Positions 18,544 through 25,229 of a DNA stretch of 64,000 nucleotides are shown here, in pieces (the stretch's first letter is position 1; each line of letters opens with the position of its first letter). The DNA is taken from the NCBI GenBank assembly GCA_965242845.1, contig CBDETC010000003.1, positions 744,001-808,000 on the forward strand, in the 5' to 3' direction. The notes beneath the pieces were generated by a model. That model was not told the DNA's origin, made no database searches, and was given only the letters and a program-made list of their open reading frames with translations. Position numbers and translations under genes: made by a program. This DNA comes from RHLJ01 sp965242845 (lineage in GTDB: Bacteria > Bacteroidota > Rhodothermia > Balneolales > Balneolaceae).

Positions 18544-18582
18544 AGTTATTGGTTAATAGTTATCGGTCATTAACCAATAACT
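18544..18582. repeat. AT-rich perfect inverted repeat between BASS and VOC genes
   Basis: AGTTATTGGTTAAT and its exact reverse complement (14-bp arms) are separated by 11 bp. The arms themselves contain the repeating words GTTAAT and AGTTAT. There is no T-run, so it is not a simple terminator. A second inverted repeat (TTAGTACT / AGTACTAA, 18601-18635) lies immediately after the VOC stop and could end that transcript. Confidence 0.6.
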
Positions 18583-18638
18583 ATTAACCCTAAATAATGC
18601 TTAGTACTTAAAAGTTTCTTATCCGGGAGTACTAACTA

Positions 18639-19067
18639 CTATCCCATCATGTTATGAGCGTCATCGGTTCCCATGTTTTCGTACTCAATGTCGTTGGGCT
18701 CCCAGAGCTCTATCTTATATCCATTTGGATCCATAATCCATCCAAAATTTCCATATTCAAAGGATTCCATTTCTCCGACCACTTCTACACCTTCTTCTTT
18801 AAGAGTTGCCAGAAGTTCCTCCAGGTTTTCCACCCGGTAATTAATCATGGCATCCTTGGTACTAGGATTAGTGTAAGTGGTATCACTTTTAAAAATACTC
18901 CAGGCTGTAAATCCCTTTTTGGATTCATCATTTCCATGACGCCATTCAAAGGTTCCGCCCCATTGTCCTGTTTTTATTCCAAGATGTTTCAGGTACCACT
19001 CGTTAGTGGCTTTAGGGTGATCTGATTTGAGGAAGACTCCTCCGATTCCGGTTACTCTTCGTTTCAT
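18639..19067 (-). CDS. VOC-fold (glyoxalase/bleomycin-resistance) family protein
   Basis: A 142-residue single-domain VOC protein. The beta-alpha-beta-beta-beta modules are recognisable: VFLKSDHPKATNEWYLKHLG opens the first half, and the second half closes with FGWIMDPNGYKIELWEP, where the D-P-x-G-x-x-x-E-L motif supplies a metal-ligand Glu. Members bind divalent metals and include glyoxalases, dioxygenases and antibiotic-binding proteins; the substrate is not predictable. It is the last of three VOC genes linked by 4-bp ATGA overlaps, so the three are probably translated together. Confidence 0.88.
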   Translation of the reverse strand: MKRRVTGIGGVFLKSDHPKATNEWYLKHLGIKTGQWGGTFEWRHGNDESKKGFTAWSIFKSDTTYTNPSTKDAMINYRVENLEELLATLKEEGVEVVGEMESFEYGNFGWIMDPNGYKIELWEPNDIEYENMGTDDAHNMMG

Positions 19068-19441
19068 TGTGGTGTTGGTTTGGTGATTATTCCTAATGTG
19101 TTGCCCGCAGTGTCATTGAACCAGGCAAAGCGTTGTCCATTTGGGAGGGGGATGGGAGGGACTTTGATTGTTCCGCCTGCCTGCTCAATACGTTCGATGG
19201 TTTCCTCAATATCGTCAACCTGGATATAGAATAGGACATAGTGGTCAATTTCAGTGACCAGCGATGTAATAAATCCATTAATACTTTCCTCATTCTTCGT
19301 ATCAACACTGTCCATATTTTCTGCTCTTGCAATGTTCCAGTCAAAACATGCTTCATAAAAAGCAGATGTCTCGCTTTGATTGCTGCAGCCAATCTCAAAA
19401 AAGGATATTGGATTAGTTCCTGTGTTCATTTTCTTACTCAC
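19064..19441 (-). CDS. VOC-family protein
   Basis: A 125-residue VOC-fold protein beginning NPISFFEIGCSNQSETSAFY, a typical first module. It has YFxxVDDIEE-like (FYIQVDDIEETIERIEQAGG) and F/W-N-D-x-x-G-N endings (AWFNDTAGNTLGIIT). It resembles the CFP30/LapB-like group of enzymes lacking an obvious specific activity. Its start overlaps the stop of the preceding VOC gene and its stop overlaps the start of the next, forming a coupled triplet. A TGA-ATG overlap on each side argues that the three products are needed in similar amounts. Confidence 0.87.
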   Translation of the reverse strand: MSKKMNTGTNPISFFEIGCSNQSETSAFYEACFDWNIARAENMDSVDTKNEESINGFITSLVTEIDHYVLFYIQVDDIEETIERIEQAGGTIKVPPIPLPNGQRFAWFNDTAGNTLGIITKPTPQ

Positions 19442-19797
19442 TCGTTATGTTGATCAATTAGAATTTGATTTCCATCTGGATCGGTGATGCAAAAATGACA
19501 AGGACCTTTTTCATCCTTAATCGATTCTGACTCCATCAGGAAGTCAATGGAGTCGTCAGCTTTTAAAATCTTATAGATACCCCTGGCATTGGTCGGATTG
19601 AAGGTGATAATGTTTTCTTCAAACATATCCTGGAATAATCCAATCTTTACATCTCCGCGCTTCATAATTAACCATTTTTCCTCTACAGAGCCATATTCGG
19701 TCAGAGCTTCAAACCCTAGTTTTTCATAAAACGCTTTTGAGTTAGCTATATCTTTTACAGCAAGCGAAGTGGAGTGGGTACCTAATTCAGGGATCAT
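19438..19797 (-). CDS. VOC-family protein (first of the coupled triplet)
   Basis: Starting at the ATG at 19797 gives 119 residues (MIPELGTHSTSLAVKDIANSK), with a complete VOC fold: SLAVKDIANSKAFYEKLGFE, KIGLFQDMFEENI, and the closing FCITDPDGNQILIDQH, where D-P-D-G-N-x-x-L is the signature. An upstream in-frame extension exists but precedes the fold, and its sequence runs back into the DUF6265 gene, so I reject it. It opens the VOC triplet. The DUF6265 gene ends about 5 bp upstream on the same strand. Confidence 0.87.
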   Translation of the reverse strand: MIPELGTHSTSLAVKDIANSKAFYEKLGFEALTEYGSVEEKWLIMKRGDVKIGLFQDMFEENIITFNPTNARGIYKILKADDSIDFLMESESIKDEKGPCHFCITDPDGNQILIDQHNE

Positions 19798-19801
19798 AAT
19801 G

Positions 19802-20266
19802 TTATTCGTTTTGATTAAATGTTGTTTTATTCCAGGTCCATTGCATTCCCTTTTCACCTGATTCATCTTCAATTCGTGCAGTCAGGGAATTGTCCTGAAG
19901 TGTGTAAATAATTCGTTGAGGAAAGTCGTGCTCGAGGTTTTCAAAAACGGCTTTATTCTCGGAAACCTCTTTAAGTGTAAATGAAGTAGAAGGTCCTCCT
20001 CCTGGGCTAGCCACATAATGAATTTCATCATTGGATTGCACGATTCTCAAGTACTCGAAAGAAGCTCTGCCATTAGAAAAAGTATCTCTATGAAGGCCCA
20101 ACATGATGCCTGTAGAAGGAGAGGTCCAGAGTTCTTCCATAGTCATACCATTATCAGAAGCTGTCCAATAACCGCTCATCCAGTCCAGGTCACTCAGTGT
20201 TTGAGAATTTGCTTGTTGAGTTGAAAGGATTAAAAATGCGAAGAGTAAATAGAATGTGGTTTTCAT
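19802..20266 (-). CDS. Exported DUF6265-family protein
   Basis: With the ATG at 20266 the 154-residue product has a signal peptide (MKTTFYLLFAFLILSTQQANS) followed by a lipocalin-like domain that opens with LSDLDWMSGYWTA and includes MEELWTSPSTGIMLGLHRDT, the conserved W-x-G-x-W ... E-x-W core of DUF6265. It is predicted to be periplasmic. The function of the family is unknown to me. It sits between the VOC triplet and an AraC-type regulator that reads in the same direction, so it may be regulated by it. Confidence 0.8.
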   Translation of the reverse strand: MKTTFYLLFAFLILSTQQANSQTLSDLDWMSGYWTASDNGMTMEELWTSPSTGIMLGLHRDTFSNGRASFEYLRIVQSNDEIHYVASPGGGPSTSFTLKEVSENKAVFENLEHDFPQRIIYTLQDNSLTARIEDESGEKGMQWTWNKTTFNQNE

Positions 20267-20342
20267 ATCAATTGTTTTGGGTTTTTGAATAGCCCAAAAG
20301 CTAAATCTCAGTGTGTGATATGTATTGGAAAAAACCGACACG

Positions 20343-21155
20343 CTATTCAACCGGACGATTTAAGAAGAAATTGGCCATGGTTTCCTCTTCAAAGAAGTAT
20401 TCAGAGGGATCCTCACCGGTAAATTCCTGGAAGTTTTTTATAAAGTGGGACTGGTCGTAATACCCGCTTAAATAGGCTAACTCACTCCAGGAAAGCTTTT
20501 GTTCTTTGATCAATTTGAAAATGTAGTTAAAGCGAATGATCCGGCAATAAAACTTGGGAGATAGTCCAATAAATTTCTTGAATGAACGCTCCAATTTTCG
20601 CTCATTCACGTTCAACTGATCTACAATCTCAGAAACAGAAAGCACCCCATTTCTTGTAAAGATTAATTGGAGGACCCTATCTATCAATTGATCAGATGTT
20701 TCTTTCGAATTAATTAAATCTTCAAAGAACGAAGTTAATGCAGCTATTTTTTTTGAGAAATGATCCTCGCCAAGGAGTGTACTTGTGACGGGTTCAAACT
20801 GACCAGGCAGGAATGAATCCAGTTCCACTACATCATCGGTTAAGGCTTCCATAGTTACATCAAATAAACTGGCAATTCCATGGGGTCTGAACTTGATGCC
20901 GATCATTCCGGATCGCCCGGTATTTTCTAGTAAAAAATGATTCCGGATTTGTCCGGCCAGCAATTTATTGGATTGAGCACTCCATTCTCCGGAAATGTTA
21001 ATCCTGTAAGGCTCCCCATAATGAAAGATTATTTCAGGAAATCCATCAGGAATAATCTTTTGTTGATGAATTGTTGGATCATCACTCTCAATCACCCAAA
21101 AACAATCAATGAATCGGGAAAGAGAAGCCGATGGTTGGATGCGCTCGTACAGCAT
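20343..21155 (-). CDS. AraC-family transcriptional regulator with DUF6597 N-domain
   Basis: 270 residues. The N-terminal half (YERIQPSASLSRFIDCFWVIE, DGFPEIIFHYGEPY, GIKFRPHGIASLF) matches the cupin-like DUF6597 sensor found in AraC regulators of Bacteroidota and others. The C-terminal half is the double HTH: LNVNERKLERSFKKFIGLSPKFYCRIIRF and LAYLSGYYDQSHFIKNFQEFTGEDPSEYF. Ligand unknown. Given the orientation and close packing it is likely to control the downstream DUF6265/VOC genes. Confidence 0.9.
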   Translation of the reverse strand: MLYERIQPSASLSRFIDCFWVIESDDPTIHQQKIIPDGFPEIIFHYGEPYRINISGEWSAQSNKLLAGQIRNHFLLENTGRSGMIGIKFRPHGIASLFDVTMEALTDDVVELDSFLPGQFEPVTSTLLGEDHFSKKIAALTSFFEDLINSKETSDQLIDRVLQLIFTRNGVLSVSEIVDQLNVNERKLERSFKKFIGLSPKFYCRIIRFNYIFKLIKEQKLSWSELAYLSGYYDQSHFIKNFQEFTGEDPSEYFFEEETMANFFLNRPVE

Positions 21156-21166
21156 TAATCTTCAAC

Positions 21167-21616
21167 CTATCTTTTAATGGAACTTTGATAGGTTTCAATC
21201 CAATCGTTGACAGATATTTTGGAAACCAATTCACCCATTAAATCATAAGGGATGTTCTTGGTGTTCTTAAAACGAATACAGCTTTTGCCCATATCCAGTT
21301 TTGTTGGGACCCGGTCTTTGTATTCTTTCTGGAACCACTTCAAGATATTTTCATCTGCATAAACTCCCATATGGTAAAACCCGATATGGCTCTTTTGCGA
21401 GGCTATATTTAGAAAAGGGAGGGGAAGTTTAGGATCGCAGTGATAGCCATCAGGAAATATACTATGAGGCACCACATAGCCTATCATTCCATAATTGATA
21501 CATTCTTCAAAGCCTTCCGGGAGATTATCGAGTACTACCTGGCGTAGTTTGGTTACCGCTTCTTTACGGTCTCCCTCTAATTGATCGATGTATTCGTCTA
21601 CTGTAGTTGGTTTCAT
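21167..21616 (-). CDS. DUF1801-family protein
   Basis: A 149-residue soluble protein of the DUF1801 (YdhG/YjbR-like) family. The recognisable pieces are VDEYIDQLEGDRKEAVTKLR at the N-terminus, CINYGMIGYVVP with a Pro-rich loop, LPLPFLNIASQKSHIGFYHM, and an amphipathic C-terminal half with GKSCIRFKN. Members share the YjbR-like fold with an unclear, possibly sugar- or nucleic-acid-binding role. It lies 11 bp downstream of nothing but directly upstream of the AraC-type gene on the same strand, within the stress-type block. Confidence 0.85.
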   Translation of the reverse strand: MKPTTVDEYIDQLEGDRKEAVTKLRQVVLDNLPEGFEECINYGMIGYVVPHSIFPDGYHCDPKLPLPFLNIASQKSHIGFYHMGVYADENILKWFQKEYKDRVPTKLDMGKSCIRFKNTKNIPYDLMGELVSKISVNDWIETYQSSIKR

Positions 21617-21639
21617 AATCTTTAGCTAATGAGTTAAGG

Positions 21640-22074
21640 TTAGGATTCTTCTGCGAATTTTTTGAAGTCGGTGAGATACTTAAGGCTTTGTTTCTTGAAA
21701 GAGCCTGGCATCAAAAAAGCAATTACCTTCATGAAACCCTTAAATTGGAATTCACTCTCGGTGGTACATTTGGTTGTGCTGTTTCCTAGATCTTCAAAAC
21801 TACTTGCAACGGTATTGAAGACACCATCAGCTTCATATTGTACCTTATATCTTCCAGGTAAATCACTTTCCAAAACAGTTTCAGTCATGGTCATTTCTCG
21901 TTTACCCATTTTAAATCGAAATTCTGTTTTCGTGGCTATTCGGCCTGGGTTTCCTTCGATCAGTGTTACGGAGAGAAGACCTTCCATCCAGTGTTTATAA
22001 TTGTCTTGGTTGTCAAAAAGAGCAACTACTTCTTCAATCGGCTTATTAATTTCAACGGATACAGAATACTTCAT
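21640..22074 (-). CDS. SRPBCC (START-like) family protein
   Basis: A 144-residue SRPBCC/polyketide-cyclase-like lipid- or small-ligand-binding fold. It opens with KYSVSVEINKPIEEVVALFDN and includes HWMEGLLSVTLIEGNPG, ETVLESDLPGRYKVQYEADG and TTESEFQFKGFMKVIAFLMPG, the typical strand-helix sequence with a long C-terminal helix. I use the ATG at 22074, with AGGTGA at a good distance; a GTG three codons upstream is possible. The upstream DUF4199 gene ends a few bp before this start, so the two are coupled. Confidence 0.87.
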   Translation of the reverse strand: MKYSVSVEINKPIEEVVALFDNQDNYKHWMEGLLSVTLIEGNPGRIATKTEFRFKMGKREMTMTETVLESDLPGRYKVQYEADGVFNTVASSFEDLGNSTTKCTTESEFQFKGFMKVIAFLMPGSFKKQSLKYLTDFKKFAEES

Positions 22075-22083
22075 TTCAGTCAC

Positions 22084-22647
22084 CTATTCAGATTCTTGTT
22101 CAATTCCACCAGCCTTTTTAGATGCCAGGAAATTGGGATTTCTAAACAATGCGGCACTTATTAATGATAAAAGAAGGCCGACCGGGAATATCTCTGTGAA
22201 AGTAATGGGTAGTCGGTACAAAGGGTTCGAATAGTTCTCTACCATTTGATCCATTTGCTCAGTCAGTTCTGTTAGTTCCTGTGCAGTTGCTCCTGATTCT
22301 CTTGATTTCTCAATCATAGATTCAGTGTATTCTTCAATGAATACATAGTCTGTCACATACAGATTGATTTCCCATACGATTACATATACCACACCGGCTA
22401 TCAATGAAATCCCCAGACCTACTTTTAAGGCAGTCCCAAATTTGATGACGCCTCCTAATTCTTCATCACGATATTTTTTAGTTGCTACAAAGATCATAGA
22501 GAAACCGATGATCATTATAGAATAGCCAATGGTTTCAGAAGCGAAGAAAGAGTCAGCTCCAGCTTTGGCTGCATAAATCCCAAGCGTCATGCTTCCTATA
22601 ATTACTGCTCCTACAATTGATCCGTAAACAAGTATGATTTTCCTCAT
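22084..22647 (-). CDS. DUF4199 four-helix membrane protein
   Basis: Starting at the ATG at 22647 the product has 187 residues (MRKIILVYGSIVGAVIIGS). It has four hydrophobic helices around residues 5-24, 36-50, 72-94 and 148-168. It shows the DUF4199 hallmarks YSIMIIGFSMIFVATKKYRDEELGG and FGTALKVGLGISLIAG. A hydrophilic helix-rich loop sits between helices 3 and 4. DUF4199 genes are common in Bacteroidota and often adjoin small regulators, as here with the LuxR-type gene about 270 bp upstream on the same strand. Function unknown. Confidence 0.85.
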   Translation of the reverse strand: MRKIILVYGSIVGAVIIGSMTLGIYAAKAGADSFFASETIGYSIMIIGFSMIFVATKKYRDEELGGVIKFGTALKVGLGISLIAGVVYVIVWEINLYVTDYVFIEEYTESMIEKSRESGATAQELTELTEQMDQMVENYSNPLYRLPITFTEIFPVGLLLSLISAALFRNPNFLASKKAGGIEQESE

Positions 22648-22810
22648 GGTAGTATGTTTTGTTTGTGTGTTACCGCCGGCTAAGAAAAGAATTAACGAGG
22701 CTAAATCCGTCACCCGAAAGTATGATTTTGCCAAAATCATCCCAAAAGATGAGCTAAATGGTCACCTTTTGGTCATTCTTAGTTGAATTGAATGGTTTTT
22801 ATTTTTTTAA

Positions 22811-22896
22811 GTCATCCTGAGCATACTTGCGAAGGATCAACACGACTGCGAATAGCTCGGATTGCCTGTTGATTCTTCGCTTACACTCAGAATGAC
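22811..22896. repeat. REP-like imperfect inverted repeat, copy 1
   Basis: An 86-bp element bounded by GTCATCCTGAG on the left and CTCAGAATGAC on the right, the arms being imperfect reverse complements (they also share GAAGGATC / GATTCTTCG). The first 28 bp (22811-22838) are an exact reverse complement of the right arm of a second element at 28577-28653. It lies between two minus-strand genes and probably does not encode protein. The GTCATTCTGAG...GAAGAATC form resembles extragenic palindromes common in Bacteroidota genomes. Confidence 0.75.
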
Positions 22897-22915
22897 ATAC
22901 AAATTAGTGCGTAAA

Positions 22916-23332
22916 TCACTCAATTAACTTCAGGGACTTTGCCTTTTCAACAGCCTGGGTGCGGCGTTTTACTTCCAGCTTTTCATAAAGCTTGGAAAGA
23001 TGAGTTTTTACTGTGTTGATGGATACGAAAAGTCGTCCGGCAATTTCCTGGTTAGAAAGACCTTCAGAAACCAGGATTAGTACTTCCAGTTCTCGTTCAC
23101 TAATCCCAAGGTAATCCAGAGCTTTTTCATTTTTTTGAAAGGAAACAGGTACTGTTTTTGGACCAGTTAATTTTTGTCCAAGCCAAAGCCCCAGCCCGGT
23201 AAAGAGAACCGCGATAATTAAAATGTAGAATTCAGTAGATAGGTCGCGAACAAGAAAACGATACTCGAAGTACTCCAGCAGAAAGACTAATGCCGCAAGT
23301 GCTAATCCATATAGAATAATTGTTTTTTTCAC
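22916..23332 (-). CDS. Membrane-tethered LuxR-type (HTH) regulator
   Basis: A 138-residue protein with GTG start. Two hydrophobic helices (about residues 4-20 and 36-52) are followed by a C-terminal LuxR/NarL DNA-binding domain, ISERELEVLILVSEGLSNQEI with the V-x-T-V-K-T-H helix (ISINTVKTHLSKLYEKLEVKRR). There is no receiver or ligand-binding domain, so it appears to be a membrane-bound DNA-binding protein controlled by membrane state, partner binding or proteolysis. The M29 aminopeptidase gene ends 8 bp upstream on the same strand, so it is probably read from that transcript. Confidence 0.85.
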   Translation of the reverse strand: MKKTIILYGLALAALVFLLEYFEYRFLVRDLSTEFYILIIAVLFTGLGLWLGQKLTGPKTVPVSFQKNEKALDYLGISERELEVLILVSEGLSNQEIAGRLFVSINTVKTHLSKLYEKLEVKRRTQAVEKAKSLKLIE

Positions 23333-23340
23333 AGCCTGAA

Positions 23341-24441
23341 CTAAAGGAGATTTTCAGGATTTAGTCCTTTTAAGTCATCCACTACAAATTCACGACCTTT
23401 TCGAACTAGTTCTCCATCTAAATACACATCAGCTCCGATGCAGACTAAATCCCAGTGGATATTACTAGAGTTTCCATTTGGAGCGATTTCATAATCCTTA
23501 CCTAAAGTGAGGTGATTTGATCCATAAATCTTTTCATCAAACAAGATGTCATACATGGGGCTTTCAATCACAGGATTAGTTCCAAAACTGAATTCGCCAA
23601 ATCTTCGGGCGCCTTCGTCGGTATCGAGGATGTCTTTCAAAGCTTCATTATTGGAAGAATCAAAATCTACCACGACTCCATGTTCTACAACCAGCTTCAC
23701 AAACTCAAAAGGTTTGCCCTGATATACCGAAGGGGCATAAGTGATATATCCATTCACAGAATCGATAATAGGAGAGGTGAAAATTTCGCCATCCGGAATG
23801 TTATGAGAACCAAAACAAGGCACCCAGTTTTGGTCTTTTACCGAAAAGCTGATATCGGTTCCTTCTCCCTTTAAATGGATGATGTCTGTTTTTCGCAACC
23901 TCGCTTCCAGTGGATCCATAGCTTTTTTAAGCCTGGCATAGTCCACAAGGCATGCATCGTAATAAAATTTCGTGAACTCTCGTGTTGGTAGTTTTGCATT
24001 CATTGCAAAAGCAGGAGAAGGGTAGCGCATAATGCACCACTTGGTATTATTTACGCGCTCCTCAAAATGAACAGGGTGCAGTAAGTGTTCGGAATAGGCT
24101 TTATTAGCTTCTTTACTGGCCTGAGAATTTTCATAAATATTTTCTGAAGCACGTATTCCGATAAAGATATCCATCTGCTTCATTAAAGGAAGCTGATCTA
24201 CAGAAGCCTGGTTTTTCCAAAACTCAGTATCACCGTTTTCAATCAGGATGCGTTGGGTATCGGTATCCTCAATTTGTACAAATGGATGAGCACCTTTTTC
24301 TCTGATCTGCTCTACCAAAGCGCGCAATAAGTTAATGCCATTTAATCCGATAAGCTGCACCATCACATTCTCTCCTTTTTGGAGTTGGGTGCTGTGTTCA
24401 AGGATGAGTGTTGCTAAATCCTGGTCGTTCTGTGAAATCAC
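23341..24441 (-). CDS. M29-family aminopeptidase (AmpS/AmpT-like)
   Basis: A 366-residue cytosolic leucyl-type aminopeptidase of the M29 thermophilic family. Its signature metal-binding segments are NIPDGEIFTSP with the first Glu, GEFSFGTNP, HLTLG and the closing HWDLV, together carrying the two Glu and three His/Asp ligands of the cobalt/zinc pair. The GTG start is preceded by normal spacing, and no signal peptide is present. It is a peptide-recycling enzyme. It lies in an operon-like order with the downstream membrane-bound LuxR regulator, which may not be functionally linked. Confidence 0.92.
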   Translation of the reverse strand: MISQNDQDLATLILEHSTQLQKGENVMVQLIGLNGINLLRALVEQIREKGAHPFVQIEDTDTQRILIENGDTEFWKNQASVDQLPLMKQMDIFIGIRASENIYENSQASKEANKAYSEHLLHPVHFEERVNNTKWCIMRYPSPAFAMNAKLPTREFTKFYYDACLVDYARLKKAMDPLEARLRKTDIIHLKGEGTDISFSVKDQNWVPCFGSHNIPDGEIFTSPIIDSVNGYITYAPSVYQGKPFEFVKLVVEHGVVVDFDSSNNEALKDILDTDEGARRFGEFSFGTNPVIESPMYDILFDEKIYGSNHLTLGKDYEIAPNGNSSNIHWDLVCIGADVYLDGELVRKGREFVVDDLKGLNPENLL

Positions 24442-24492
24442 GTTATATCTTTTGAAGGTGGATAATTAACTGAAGGTATAAATATCGAAGAT

Positions 24493-25110
24493 TCAATCGT
24501 GCAACTCAATTACCTGGTCGCAGATTGCAATTTCTTTTGCGTCGTTTGAGGCGATTACAACAAAAGTGCCTGAGTTTTTTTGATCCTCTACAATCTTTTC
24601 GACCAGTGAATGTCCTTTGCTATCAAGATTAGAACCTGGCTCATCAAGCAGAAGGATTTCTGGTGTTCGTACTAATGAAGCTGCTAGTTTTGCTCTCTGT
24701 TGTTGCCCGGTTGATAGGTTTTTAAAAAGCTGATCGCCGAGTTTTCCGATATCTACATAGTGCAGAAGTTTAGTAACAGCATCTGCATCTTCTAGTAAAC
24801 CACTTACTGTTCGTAGAAATTGCAGGTTTTCAACAAGGGTGAGTTCTTCATAAAGATTTATATAAGGGGCTGCATAACCCATCAAAGGTTTGACCTCTTC
24901 TTTTTGAAAAGCCACTCCTTCTTTACTCCATATGATACTTCCTGATTTGGGACGTAATAGAAAAGCCAGGCACTTTAACAATGTAGACTTCCCACTGCCA
25001 TTTGCTCCGGAAATACCAAGAATGCCCTCAGAATGAGAAACATTCAGATCACTAAATACTCTATGTTGATTATAACTCTTCGAAAGCCGTTCAACCTGTA
25101 GACTAAACAT
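24493..25110 (-). CDS. ABC transporter ATP-binding protein (CcmA-like)
   Basis: A 205-residue ABC nucleotide-binding subunit: Walker A GANGSGKST (about residues 36-44), Q-loop, signature LSTGQQQRAKLAASL, and Walker B ILLLDEPGSNLD. It resembles CcmA of cytochrome c biogenesis and other small exporter ATPases. No permease gene (for example ccmB) is adjacent, so its partner is elsewhere. I start it at the ATG at 25110, because the seven preceding codons do not look conserved. It is divergent from the 590-residue acidic protein gene. Confidence 0.85.
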   Translation of the reverse strand: MFSLQVERLSKSYNQHRVFSDLNVSHSEGILGISGANGSGKSTLLKCLAFLLRPKSGSIIWSKEGVAFQKEEVKPLMGYAAPYINLYEELTLVENLQFLRTVSGLLEDADAVTKLLHYVDIGKLGDQLFKNLSTGQQQRAKLAASLVRTPEILLLDEPGSNLDSKGHSLVEKIVEDQKNSGTFVVIASNDAKEIAICDQVIELHD

Positions 25111-25229
25111 GCAGGAAGGTACCAAGATCAACCTTAAGAAAAGAACCTGTTTTTAGTTTGTAAAACTTATGAGATTTCTGAAGAAGTATTATTGTAAACC
25201 GGTGGTATACATCCTATTTTCAAGCCTCT

